From Treponema sp. (lineage in GTDB: Bacteria; Spirochaetota; Spirochaetia; Treponematales; Breznakiellaceae): a stretch of 22,952 nucleotides of DNA. Positions 1-7,328 of this stretch are shown here, piece after piece. The DNA lies in NCBI GenBank assembly GCA_009786715.1, contig WQRN01000019.1, positions 1 to 22,952 on the forward strand. Reading direction: 5' to 3'. A program made the position numbers and the translations under genes. Every line of letters starts with the position of its first letter. The stretch's first letter is position 1. A model generated the notes under the pieces. It worked only from the letters and a program-made list of their open reading frames with translations. It was not told the origin of the DNA and searched no databases.

Positions 1-796
1 TCCGCAATTTCCGATAATCTTGTGCTGCCGTTTGCGATTACTGTGATTATGGCGTTATACAAATGAGGCTCTCTTAATTCCTGTTTAATTAAACTGCCGG
101 GTTCCTCAAACAACAAACCTTTAGAATTAAAAAACAGTTCAGCAATATTTTCCTGTAAACTTTTTTTATTATCCACTTGTGACAAATAATAAGGAGTTCC
201 GCCGAAAATGCCATATGTTAATAATTTATCCTCTTTAGAATAATTCGGCACAAATTTAACCGCGTCCGAATAATTAAAAGGCTCTACTTTAAATTGAGCG
301 GTTCTTCTGCCGTACAGGGGGCTTTTCGCGCTTAAAACCTGATTCTCCATAAAACTCATTGATGAACCGCAGAGAATAATCAGCATATTGGCGTTCTTAA
401 AATTAAAATCGATATATTTCTGCAAAATGGAAGAAAAACTTTTTTCTGCTTTTGCAAGATATGGATATTCATCAATAACGAGGATAATCTTTTCCTGTTT
501 GGCAATGGCGGCTATTAAATCCAATAATTGTATAAAATCTCTGGGGATCATTTTGGCGAATGTTTCATCAGAGAGTCTTAAACGGGATTTGTGGACAGCT
601 TCTATAAATATATTAAGATTATATTCCGCTGAATTCTCGATAGCGGTAAAAAAGACGCATTTCTTCCCTTTGCAGAAATGATTTATAAGTTCTGTTTTGC
701 CGACCCTTCTTCTGCCGTACATAATGGCAACCTCAAGACGGCTGCTTTTATAGAGTTTATTTAATTCCTGCAGTTCCTCATCCCTGCCGATAAACA
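1..796 (-). CDS. AAA-type ATPase, archaeal ATPase/DUF234 family (partial)
   Basis: About 265 N-terminal residues are visible; the gene runs off the left edge. It opens MFIGRDEEL and has a Walker A P-loop (GRRRVGKTE, about residues 28-36) and a Walker B motif (IILVIDEYPYL, about 104-114). A GSSMSFM segment follows, as is typical of the ATPase_2/DUF234 group of stand-alone P-loop ATPases. These are often scattered in genomes and their cellular role is poorly known; some have a C-terminal nuclease-like domain, which would lie outside this window. I chose the ATG at 796 because AGGAGGT sits 6 nt before it; the in-frame ATG at 803 directly abuts the Shine-Dalgarno. The gene looks more A+T-rich than its neighbours and is preceded by a palindrome. 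Family assignment is confident, function is not. Confidence 0.85.
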
Positions 797-829
797 TATC
801 CATACCTCCTTTTATCATATCGTATTATG

Positions 830-845
830 TCATATCATGATATGA
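830..845. promoter_or_regulatory. 16-bp perfect palindrome upstream of the ATPase gene
   Basis: TCATATCATGATATGA is its own reverse complement. A further half-site (TCATAT) lies at 815-820, between the palindrome and the ATPase Shine-Dalgarno. The position, 34 bp upstream of the start codon, suits an operator for a dimeric regulator, but no regulator is identified. Confidence 0.45.
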
Positions 846-890
846 TAATAATACATATACAGCGATAAAGCAATAGGTTCCGGCAGGTTC

Positions 891-919
891 TTGCCAATAT
901 TTCTTAAAAACGCTAAGAT
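891..919 (+). promoter_or_regulatory. sigma70-type promoter for tRNA-Leu
   Basis: TTGCCA (891-896), a 17-bp spacer, and TAAGAT (914-919). Transcription would start near 926, at the base of the leader hairpin, about 30 nt before the mature tRNA. Confidence 0.6.
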
Positions 920-922
920 ATG

Positions 923-950
923 GAAAATATCCCGAATGCGGGATATTTTC
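923..950 (+). other. perfect 12-bp hairpin in the pre-tRNA-Leu leader
   Basis: GAAAATATCCCG and CGGGATATTTTC pair perfectly around an AATG loop. The hairpin ends 4 nt before the mature 5' end of the tRNA. It would form in the 5' leader removed by RNase P. It could also act as a barrier or terminator on the opposite strand, although there is no strong T-tract. Confidence 0.6.
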
Positions 951-954
951 GCCG

Positions 955-1037
955 GCCGGCGTGGTGGAATGGCAGACACTGGGGACTTAAAATCCCCTCC
1001 TAGCAATGGGGTATGAGTTCGAGTCTCATCGCCGGCA
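955..1037 (+). tRNA. tRNA-Leu (anticodon UAA)
   Basis: The acceptor arms GCCGGCG and CGCCGGC pair, and A is the discriminator base. The anticodon stem GGGGA/TCCCC encloses the loop CTTAAAA, giving anticodon TAA. A class II variable arm of about 15 nt and a T-arm ATGAG-TTCGAGT-CTCAT complete the fold. CCA is not encoded; the sequence continues GAT. No terminator is visible before trpB, so read-through into trpB is possible. Confidence 0.95.
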
Positions 1038-1150
1038 GATTTAAAAATTTCTCATTACCAGCTCATCTGGTGCTTGCGTATTTGCCCATTAAAACAACGG
1101 AGAAAATTTAATAACCTCCGGATGTATTTTAATAAGGGAAGGAGTGAACT

Positions 1151-2518
1151 ATGTCGAACAAAATCCCAACAAGAATCTATCTTAGCGAGGAGGAAATGCC
1201 CAAATTTTGGTATAACCTTAGGGCAGACATGAAAAACAAGCCGGAGCCGATGCTGCATCCTGGAACTTTGCAGCCGGTTACCGCGGCGGATTTAGGTCCG
1301 GTATTCTGCAAGGGAGTAATCGATCAGGAACTTGACGATACTACCCGCATGGTGCCGATTCCTGAAGATATTCAGGATTTTTACCGCGCTTACAGACCGT
1401 CAGCGCTGATCCGGGCATACTATCTGGAAAAGATGCTTGGAACGCCGGCGGAAATTTATTACAAGTTTGAAGGAACCAATACCTCAGGCTCGCATAAATT
1501 AAACTCGGCGGGACCTCAGGCTTATTACGCGAAAAAAGAAGGTCTTACCTCTCTTACTACAGAAACAGGCGCCGGGCAGTGGGGAACCGCGATGGCGATG
1601 TCCTGCGCTTTTTACGGACTCGATTTAATCGTATACATGGTAAAAGTCAGCTCTGAGCAGAAACCTTACCGCAAAGCGCTGATGGAAGCTTACGGCGCCA
1701 ATTTAATTCCATCTCCGTCAAATACAACAGAGTCAGGAAAGAAAATCCTTGAGTCAGATCCGAACACAGGCGGCTCTCTCGGCTGCGCAATCTCCGAAGC
1801 GATCGAAACCGCTGTTAAGACCGACAAATGCCGTTATGTGCTTGGAAGCGTTCTTAACCATGTGCTGCTCCATCAATCAATCATCGGGCTTGAAACAAAA
1901 ACCGCTCTTGATAAATACGGAGTAAAACCCGACATCATCATCGGCTGCGCAGGCGGCGGTTCAAACATGGGCGGACTCATGGCTCCGTTCATGGGAGATA
2001 AACTTACCGGAAAATCAAACGCGCGTTTTATCGCGGTCGAGCCTGCGTCCTGCCCGTCGTTTACGCGCGGACGCTTTGCCTATGATTTCGGCGATACCGC
2101 GAAAACCACTCCGCTTATCAAAATGATGACAATAGGCAACGGTTATATCCCCTCGGCGAATCACGCAGGAGGTCTTCGCTACCACGGAATGAACTCCACG
2201 CTTTCAAAACTCTTTCAGGACGGACTTCTCGAAGCGCGGGCGGAAGTGCAGACCAATGTTTTTGATGCGGCAATCAAATTTATGAAGACCGAAGGAATTC
2301 TGCCGGCTCCTGAATCTTCGCACGCGATCAAAGTCGCGATTGACGAAGCTCTTGAATGCAAGAAAACAGGCGAGAAAAAGGTTATCCTTTTCGGCTTGAG
2401 CGGAACAGGCTTCTTCGACATGACAGCCTATCAGGCATACAACAATAAGACCATGAGCGATCAGACGCCAAGCGACGCCGATCTCCAGCGCGGCTTTGAT
2501 TCAATCCCCGCCATATAA
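1151..2518 (+). CDS. trpB: tryptophan synthase beta chain, TrpB2 class
   Basis: A PLP-dependent beta-replacement enzyme, 455 aa, that condenses indole with serine to give tryptophan. It belongs to the longer TrpB2/TrpB-like group: it has an extended N-terminus and the motif TSGSHKLNSA with the Schiff-base lysine at K116, where classical TrpB has GAHK. The glycine-rich phosphate-binding loop GCAGGGSN is present. A good Shine-Dalgarno (GGAAGGAG) precedes the ATG. No trpA or other trp gene is adjacent, which is usual for TrpB2. Members of the class have been proposed to salvage indole or use other serine derivatives, so strict tryptophan synthesis is inferred. There is no T-box or Trp-rich leader peptide upstream. 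The gene follows tRNA-Leu by 113 bp with no convincing promoter of its own. Confidence 0.92.
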   Translation: MSNKIPTRIYLSEEEMPKFWYNLRADMKNKPEPMLHPGTLQPVTAADLGPVFCKGVIDQELDDTTRMVPIPEDIQDFYRAYRPSALIRAYYLEKMLGTPAEIYYKFEGTNTSGSHKLNSAGPQAYYAKKEGLTSLTTETGAGQWGTAMAMSCAFYGLDLIVYMVKVSSEQKPYRKALMEAYGANLIPSPSNTTESGKKILESDPNTGGSLGCAISEAIETAVKTDKCRYVLGSVLNHVLLHQSIIGLETKTALDKYGVKPDIIIGCAGGGSNMGGLMAPFMGDKLTGKSNARFIAVEPASCPSFTRGRFAYDFGDTAKTTPLIKMMTIGNGYIPSANHAGGLRYHGMNSTLSKLFQDGLLEARAEVQTNVFDAAIKFMKTEGILPAPESSHAIKVAIDEALECKKTGEKKVILFGLSGTGFFDMTAYQAYNNKTMSDQTPSDADLQRGFDSIPAI

Positions 2519-2520
2519 TG

Positions 2521-2686
2521 CACACGCAGTGTGTTGTTGAATGAAAGCAACGAGGCGTGGCGCTCATTAAAGTCAATGAGATGAAGGGGGCGCGAGGACT
2601 TTAGTCCGAGCAGTGCGCCGGTATTCCGCAGAACAGCTAACGGTTAATTTATGCCCCCATTTCTACCGATAATGAGATGGGGGCAT
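2521..2686 (+). promoter_or_regulatory. structured leader/intergenic RNA with duplicated SD arm
   Basis: The stretch between trpB and the next gene holds a series of hairpins. These are CACAC-GCA-GTGTG (2521-2533), CTCATT/AATGAG (2563-2568/2575-2580), and GGCGC/GCGCC (2589-2593/2615-2619) enclosing GGAC-TTTA-GTCC. The last is ATGCCCCCAT/ATGGGGGCAT (2651-2660/2677-2686), a 10-bp perfect stem that buries the GGGGG Shine-Dalgarno of the next gene. AATGAGATG followed by GGGGGC occurs twice (2575-2591 and 2671-2684), so GCCCCC at 2653-2658 can pair with either copy. No T-tract follows, so it is not an ordinary terminator. A regulatory role is inference. Confidence 0.5.
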
Positions 2687-2689
2687 ATT

Positions 2690-3193
2690 ATGAAAAAAAT
2701 ATTGATAATTATTTGCCTGTTGTTTGTAACAACGGCTCTTTTTTCGCAAGATAAACCGGTAACCGTTTCTTTCCATAATTTCACATGGGGAACAAGTTTA
2801 AACGCCTTTAAGGCGAAGATGGGAAATCCTGTTCATGTTGAGGAAGTAAACGGTCTTCAATCGCTTGTTTACGAAAATATATCTGTGTCGGGATACCCTG
2901 TATTCATGGTTGCTTATTTTTCCAGAACAGGACTTGAAGGCGGAACATATTATTTTTACAGCGCCACGCTTGAAGATATGAAAAAATGCTACACAAATGT
3001 TCAAAACGACCTTGTCGCGAAGTTCGGTCCTACCCTGCTCTACGATGAAATGTTAAGAGAAATGCGCCCTTACGAGACTTCATGGAACCTGCCGACGGGA
3101 TATGTCTACCTTAAAGCAAACACAAGGTATAATGAGCCTGTCTCTCTTTGGTATTCGTCCCCGTCACTTACAAAAAAACTGCACGGCGGTTAA
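2690..3193 (+). CDS. small secreted protein of unknown function
   Basis: 167 aa starting MKKILIIICLLFVTTALFSQ, a clear Sec signal peptide with cleavage probably after the FSQ region, so the mature protein should be periplasmic or surface-exposed. No lipobox cysteine is present. The mature part begins with a WGTSLNAFKAKMG segment, followed by a mixed alpha/beta pattern with many aromatic residues. I do not recognise a named family. I chose the ATG at 2690 over an in-frame ATG at 2651. The later start has a GGGGG Shine-Dalgarno 6 nt upstream and begins exactly at the signal peptide, whereas the earlier one would add 13 residues encoded by the hairpin. It ends 5 bp before the convergent mnmA stop. 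Confidence 0.75.
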   Translation: MKKILIIICLLFVTTALFSQDKPVTVSFHNFTWGTSLNAFKAKMGNPVHVEEVNGLQSLVYENISVSGYPVFMVAYFSRTGLEGGTYYFYSATLEDMKKCYTNVQNDLVAKFGPTLLYDEMLREMRPYETSWNLPTGYVYLKANTRYNEPVSLWYSSPSLTKKLHGG

Positions 3194-3198
3194 TTTTT

Positions 3199-4251
3199 CT
3201 ATTCTATCGTTCCGCCGCCGACTACAATATCTCCGTCATACATCACAACCGCCTGCCCCGGAGTTATCGCTCTCTGCGGCGAGTCGAATTCAATGCGCAG
3301 GCTGCCTTCTGCCGTTTGTTCCGCTGTTGCAAGCTGTGCAGCCTGCAGATAGCGGGTTTTTACCATTACGCGCATTGGCTTTTTGAGGTCTTCGCACGCA
3401 ATCAGATTGATGTCTTTGGCGGACAGCGACTTTGTATAAAGCGCGTCGTCCTCGGCGAGGGTAACAGTGTTTTCCGCGATTGATTTAGCGGCGACATAAA
3501 CCGGTGTGTTAGCCGCAACGCCAAGCCCTCTGCGCTGCCCAATCGTGTACCTGATCAGCCCTTTATGCTTTCCGATAACTTTCCCTTCTAAATCAAGGAT
3601 GTCTCCTTCGGGATATGTTTTGCCTGTGTATTCTTCTATAAAGTTTCCGTAATCGCCGTCAGGCACAAAGCAGATATCCTGGCTTTCGCCTTTAGCGGCG
3701 TTTATAAATTTTTTATCTTCGGCGATTTTTCTTACTTCGTTTTTTGAAAGAAAGCCAAGCGGAAAGCGCGATCTTTCAAGCTGCTGCTGGGTAAGGCAGT
3801 AAAGCACATAACTTTGATCTTTTTTTTCGTCTACAGCTTTTAAAAGGAGATGCCGTCCGCTTACAGGGTCTTTTGATGTCCGCGCATAATGCCCTGTAAC
3901 AAGAAGGTCGAAATCGAGCTGGCGGGCTCTTAAAAGGAGCAGATTAAACTTGACATGGCGGTTACATTCAATGCAGGGGTTGGGGGTCGCGCCGGCTTCG
4001 TAAGTTTCAATAAAATGGCGCACAACATATTTGTCAAACTCTTCGGTGAAATTTAGCACATAATGATCCATGCCTAAACTGAACGCCACGTTCCTCGCGT
4101 CGTTTACATCCGCCAAAGAGCAGCATCGGCTCTCGCCTTTGTAAAGTTTCAGCGTAATGCCGACACACGGATACCCCTGCTCAAGCATGAGGGCGGCGGC
4201 AACAGAACTGTCAACGCCGCCCGACATGGCGATTATAGCTTTTTCAGACAC
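3199..4251 (-). CDS. mnmA: tRNA-specific 2-thiouridylase MnmA
   Basis: A 350-aa enzyme that thiolates U34 of tRNA-Lys, -Glu and -Gln, using ATP to adenylate the base and a cysteine persulfide as sulfur source. The PP-loop SGGVDS is at residues 10-15. The catalytic cysteine lies in NPCIECN (C93) and the second cysteine in SQDICFVPDG (C194); both are in the expected places. The start is GTG at 4251; no in-frame ATG lies upstream, and an MnmA normally begins 8-10 residues before the PP-loop, as here. No Shine-Dalgarno is visible. The gene starts 14 bp after the rubrerythrin stop, so translation is probably coupled to that gene. Confidence 0.95.
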   Translation of the reverse strand: MSEKAIIAMSGGVDSSVAAALMLEQGYPCVGITLKLYKGESRCCSLADVNDARNVAFSLGMDHYVLNFTEEFDKYVVRHFIETYEAGATPNPCIECNRHVKFNLLLLRARQLDFDLLVTGHYARTSKDPVSGRHLLLKAVDEKKDQSYVLYCLTQQQLERSRFPLGFLSKNEVRKIAEDKKFINAAKGESQDICFVPDGDYGNFIEEYTGKTYPEGDILDLEGKVIGKHKGLIRYTIGQRRGLGVAANTPVYVAAKSIAENTVTLAEDDALYTKSLSAKDINLIACEDLKKPMRVMVKTRYLQAAQLATAEQTAEGSLRIEFDSPQRAITPGQAVVMYDGDIVVGGGTIE

Positions 4252-4265
4252 AGCAACAGAAGTTT

Positions 4266-4808
4266 TTAATAATTCGCGGCTTTAATAGCAAAGTATGCTT
4301 TTGGATGTTTGCAAACGGGACAAAGTTCAGGCGACTGTTTCCCGATAACAATATGTCCGCAATTCGCGCATTGCCATACTTGATCGCCGTCGCGTGAGAA
4401 AACAAGGTTCCCGTTAACATTCGCAAGCAGTTTGCGGTAACGCTCTTCGTGTTCCTTTTCGATCTTGCCTACCATTTCAAAAAGCGCCGCGATCTGGGTA
4501 AAGCCCTCTTCCTTTGCGGTTTTCGCGAAGCCTGCGTACATATCGGTCCATTCAAAGTTCTCGCCGTCCGCCGCCGCTTTTAAATTTTCTGTAGTGGGCG
4601 GAATATTGTCGCCGTGAAGAAATTTGAACCATATTTTTGCGTGTTCTTTTTCGTTAAGAGCGGTTTCGCGGAATATCGCGCCAATCTGCTGGTATCCTTC
4701 TTTTTCCGCTTTTGAAGCAAAGTACTGGTACTTTACATGCGCCTGCGATTCACCTGCGAACGCTTCCTGTAGATTTTTTTCTGTTTTTGAACCTTTTAAT
4801 TCTGCCAT
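4266..4808 (-). CDS. rbr: rubrerythrin
   Basis: A 180-aa non-heme iron peroxidase that reduces hydrogen peroxide in anaerobes and microaerophiles. The N-terminal four-helix ferritin-like domain has the diiron ligands in AGES (E20), EKEH (53-56) and a second EKEH (117-120). The C-terminal rubredoxin domain has CANC (C147, C150) and CPVC (C163, C166). AGGAGG sits 8 nt before the ATG, and a strong promoter lies at 4837-4865. It is probably the first gene of a two-gene unit with mnmA. Its presence fits an anaerobic lifestyle. Confidence 0.97.
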   Translation of the reverse strand: MAELKGSKTEKNLQEAFAGESQAHVKYQYFASKAEKEGYQQIGAIFRETALNEKEHAKIWFKFLHGDNIPPTTENLKAAADGENFEWTDMYAGFAKTAKEEGFTQIAALFEMVGKIEKEHEERYRKLLANVNGNLVFSRDGDQVWQCANCGHIVIGKQSPELCPVCKHPKAYFAIKAANY

Positions 4809-4836
4809 AATATCCTCCTGTGGTTATTATTTTGTA

Positions 4837-4865
4837 ATTATATATCAAATACCGATAATTCACAA
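4837..4865 (-). promoter_or_regulatory. strong sigma70 promoter for rbr-mnmA
   Basis: Reading on the minus strand: TTGTGA (4860-4865), a 17-bp spacer, and a consensus TATAAT (4837-4842). The start would be near 4830, giving a leader of about 20 nt that contains the AGGAGG ribosome site. Confidence 0.75.
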
Positions 4866-4892
4866 GTTGAGATTTTAATCCGTAGTTTGCTA

Positions 4893-5855
4893 TTATTTCT
4901 CGTATTTTTTACTGATATTACACATCCAGTATGAAAAAGCAACTCCTGCGATGAACGTAATAACACAGGCTATTGTGCCAATCTGTAAATAATTGTAATA
5001 ACCGCCATCCTGCTGCCACCCGGACGCGATCGCCGCAACAAGAATCGCGGAAGCTAAAACGAATCCAAGGATGACATGAAAAAATCCTATAAAAACTTTT
5101 TTAAGCAAGAATTCGATCAGCTTGGAAAACGGAAAAACAAATGTAATCATGCCTAATGCAAATGGAATTAAAATTGAAAATTTTAATTCTCTGTAAGCGT
5201 CAATCATCTGCCCGTATAATCCGAAGAGAACTAAAAAGTTTGACGAGCTGAATCCGGGAATCAAAGCGATGAACGCGGTAACGCCGCCTGTGAAAAACGC
5301 GGCAACAGGATTTAACTGTAATTGACCGAACGCCCATTTCCCTGAAAACAGCAGAAAGAATGCCGCAAGAAAAAATGTAACAACCAATATAACAATATGA
5401 TACGGCTTTCTTTTTTTAACAACCGTGTTTATTTCTGATCCTTCAGCGGCAATTTCTGATGACGAAAGCGCTCCTCCCGATCTCTTCCAAAGTTCCGGCA
5501 TAGTTCCTAATATCGCGCCGACAAAAAACCACAAAAAAGGCGTTTGGTAATTTTCTTTTAAAAAACTTATAGGGTGGGAAATTAAATAAATTCCTAGCAA
5601 TCCTCCGATTCCGACCGGAATAAAAAATAATACATTTTTAATAAAATCTTTTGTAATATTCGCGATAAATTTGACTATCCGCTCATAAAGCCCGAAAACT
5701 ACCGCCAATGCAGCCCCGCTGATTCCGGGAAGAACAAAGTCCATCCCAATCGCCGCGCCTTTTAAAAACCGTAAAAACCAGTCGATAAGAGAATTTAAGA
5801 AACCTAAAGAACGGGGTTTTACATTCTGTTGATTATCAGCGCTTTCCTTTTCCAT
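4893..5855 (-). CDS. popT: DUF368 membrane protein, PopT-type polyprenyl-phosphate transporter
   Basis: A 320-aa polytopic inner-membrane protein. The diagnostic segment GAAIGMDFVLPGISGAAL is near residues 34-51, followed by GLYERIV. A related re-entrant-like segment, ALIPGFSSSNFLVLFGLYG, follows in the second half, as expected for the internal repeat of the DUF368 family. Members (PopT) are known to return undecaprenyl phosphate across the membrane for reuse in envelope polymer synthesis. I moved the start from the ATG at 5870 to 5855, because the upstream ATG is itself part of the ribosome site TGGAGGT, which is well spaced from the downstream ATG. It lies 18 bp after the nucleotidyltransferase and is probably cotranscribed with it. 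Confidence 0.88.
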   Translation of the reverse strand: MEKESADNQQNVKPRSLGFLNSLIDWFLRFLKGAAIGMDFVLPGISGAALAVVFGLYERIVKFIANITKDFIKNVLFFIPVGIGGLLGIYLISHPISFLKENYQTPFLWFFVGAILGTMPELWKRSGGALSSSEIAAEGSEINTVVKKRKPYHIVILVVTFFLAAFFLLFSGKWAFGQLQLNPVAAFFTGGVTAFIALIPGFSSSNFLVLFGLYGQMIDAYRELKFSILIPFALGMITFVFPFSKLIEFLLKKVFIGFFHVILGFVLASAILVAAIASGWQQDGGYYNYLQIGTIACVITFIAGVAFSYWMCNISKKYEK

Positions 5856-5873
5856 ATTAAAAACCTCCATTTT

Positions 5874-6794
5874 TTACCATAGCGGAGACGGATAAACACC
5901 CGCAGCTTCCATTTCGTTTAATTTTTTAACAGCAGCTTCCCTATCTTCCTTGTAGGTAACGCCGAACCAGTCTGAGTTTGCGGAAAGAACTTTTACCTTC
6001 GTAATCCCCTGTTTAATAAAATGATCCACAGCTTTTGGAATAAAACATTCGCTTTTTATCTGCCCGGCCGGATCCGCCGCGAAAGTTTTTAAATAATCGT
6101 TAAAATATTTTTTAAACTCAGGTAAAATCTCAGTTGAAAATCCCCAGAAGTTCATCGACACCGGAGTGTCAGCTGAAAGTCCGCGGACAGAACCGTCTGC
6201 GGCGGTATTAAAAATTTTGCCATCCTTTTTTTCAATCGCGGTAAGTTCATCTACACCGGCAAGAAAACCCGCGTTAACTTCGCAAACGCCGCGGGCGACT
6301 GTACCCTGAGGGCTTAGCGTTTTATCAAGTTTATACGGAATTATAGAAGACATATTCGCTTCTTCGCCGATAAGATGTTTACCCATTACAGCAAACGCTT
6401 CCCTTCCGTAAAAATCATCGGCATTAATAACAGTAAAAGAAGAATCGAGTTTATCCGCGGCGCAAAGCAGCGCGTGACCTGTGCCCCAGGGTTTTGTCCT
6501 TCCGGCATTCTGCGCGGCGCGGAAAATATCCGCAGGTATTAAACTATCAAGGTCTTGAAACGCCAATTCGCATTTTACCTTCGATTCCATCCGCGCGAGC
6601 ACAAGTTCACGAAAATCTTTTTCTATATCGTGACGGATAATAAACACTATTTTTTCAAAGCCGGATTTAACGGCATCGAACACTGAATAATCCAGCAGCA
6701 CTTCGCCGCCTTTTCCGATTTTTTCCATTTGTTTAAGCCCGCCGTAACGGCTTCCCATCCCCGCGGCAAGCACAACTAAAATTGGCGCCTTCAT
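5874..6794 (-). CDS. sugar-phosphate nucleotidyltransferase-like protein
   Basis: 306 aa with the GT-A nucleotidyltransferase signature LAAGMGSRYGGLKQ (about residues 9-22), which binds the NTP. KPWGTGHALLCA and the metal-site-like INADDFYG follow. The family transfers a nucleotidyl group to a sugar phosphate or similar acceptor; the exact sugar cannot be read from the sequence. Its ATG overlaps the folA stop as ATGA, and AAGGAG precedes it by 6 nt. It lies directly upstream of popT, which suggests, but does not prove, a link to polyprenyl-linked envelope glycan synthesis. Confidence 0.85.
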   Translation of the reverse strand: MKAPILVVLAAGMGSRYGGLKQMEKIGKGGEVLLDYSVFDAVKSGFEKIVFIIRHDIEKDFRELVLARMESKVKCELAFQDLDSLIPADIFRAAQNAGRTKPWGTGHALLCAADKLDSSFTVINADDFYGREAFAVMGKHLIGEEANMSSIIPYKLDKTLSPQGTVARGVCEVNAGFLAGVDELTAIEKKDGKIFNTAADGSVRGLSADTPVSMNFWGFSTEILPEFKKYFNDYLKTFAADPAGQIKSECFIPKAVDHFIKQGITKVKVLSANSDWFGVTYKEDREAAVKKLNEMEAAGVYPSPLW

Positions 6795-7327
6795 TTCTGC
6801 TCCTTTTTAATATATGTAACTATCGAAAACTCGTCGTGTTTAACAGTTTCGGTTTTTTCCCAAGTGTCGTCAATTTGAGGGAAATAAGTATCGCCGTCAT
6901 ACTGCCCCGGAATCAATGTAAGATCGATTTTAGCTGCAATCGGCATGGCTTGTTTATAAATTGATTCGCCGCCGCAGATAAATATTTTTTCGTAATTAAA
7001 ACAATGTTCAACAGCAGAAGACAAAGATTGAAAAACAATTATTTCTCGCCAAGACGCATCGAACCTTTGGTTCGCGTTCGCCAAGAACGCCAAGGAAGAA
7101 GAGGGGTTGTCTTTTGCATTCATTGTTTTAGAGATTATTATATTTAACCTACCCGGCAGAGGTTTTTTGGGCAGAGAGTCCCATGTTTTTCTTCCCATGA
7201 TGCATGGAAAACCCATAGTCATTTCCTTAAAACGCGCTAAGTTGCCTTTGATCGACCAGGGCATAGCGTTGTTCTTGCCAATCACTCTGTTCTCAGCCAT
7301 CGCCGCGATTAAAATTATTTCCGGCAT
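6791..7327 (-). CDS. folA: dihydrofolate reductase, atypical
   Basis: 178 aa; reduces dihydrofolate with NADPH and would regenerate the cofactor consumed by the adjacent ThyA. The family landmarks are present in order: AENRVIGKNNAMPW, IMGRKTWDSLP, LPGRLNII, FICGGESIY, and a DLTLI...DGDTYFP tail. Two oddities stand out. First, the residue aligned with the catalytic Asp27 of E. coli is Asn29 (MPWSIKGNLARFK, AAC codon), with no gap in the alignment. Second, residues about 75-96 are an extra stretch encoded by a repeat-like DNA segment (7042-7104). The frame is otherwise intact. It starts 1 bp after the thyA stop and overlaps the next gene by 4 bp. It is either a variant enzyme or one of reduced activity. 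Confidence 0.9.
   Translation of the reverse strand: MPEIILIAAMAENRVIGKNNAMPWSIKGNLARFKEMTMGFPCIMGRKTWDSLPKKPLPGRLNIIISKTMNAKDNPSSSLAFLANANQRFDASWREIIVFQSLSSAVEHCFNYEKIFICGGESIYKQAMPIAAKIDLTLIPGQYDGDTYFPQIDDTWEKTETVKHDEFSIVTYIKKEQK
7042..7104. repeat. repeat-like element inserted in frame in folA
   Basis: Contains three copies of CGCCAAG (starting at 7047, 7079 and 7088) and a perfect hairpin CGAACC-TTT-GGTTCG (7060-7074). It adds about 22 codons to folA relative to the E. coli enzyme, between the LNIIIS strand and the next strand. From memory, runs of this CTTGGCG type occur as dispersed intergenic repeats in bacteria; this was not checked here. Confidence 0.5.
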
Positions 7328-7328
7328 A

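Noticed and set aside
1038..1150. T-box or Trp-leader attenuator upstream of trpB
   Set aside because: No T-box sequence (AGGGTGGNACCGCG-like), no Trp-rich short ORF, and no terminator hairpin.
2651..2686. Terminator of trpB
   Set aside because: The stem is strong but no T-tract follows on either strand; its G arm coincides with the Shine-Dalgarno of the next gene.
2651..2689. In-frame ATG at 2651 as the start of the secreted protein
   Set aside because: It lacks a ribosome site and would put 13 polar/irregular residues before a perfect signal peptide. The sequence is explained by the hairpin.
3181..3240. Terminator between the secreted-protein gene and mnmA (CGGCGG...CCGCCG)
   Set aside because: The loop would be about 22 nt and the T-tract lies inside the loop; too weak to call.
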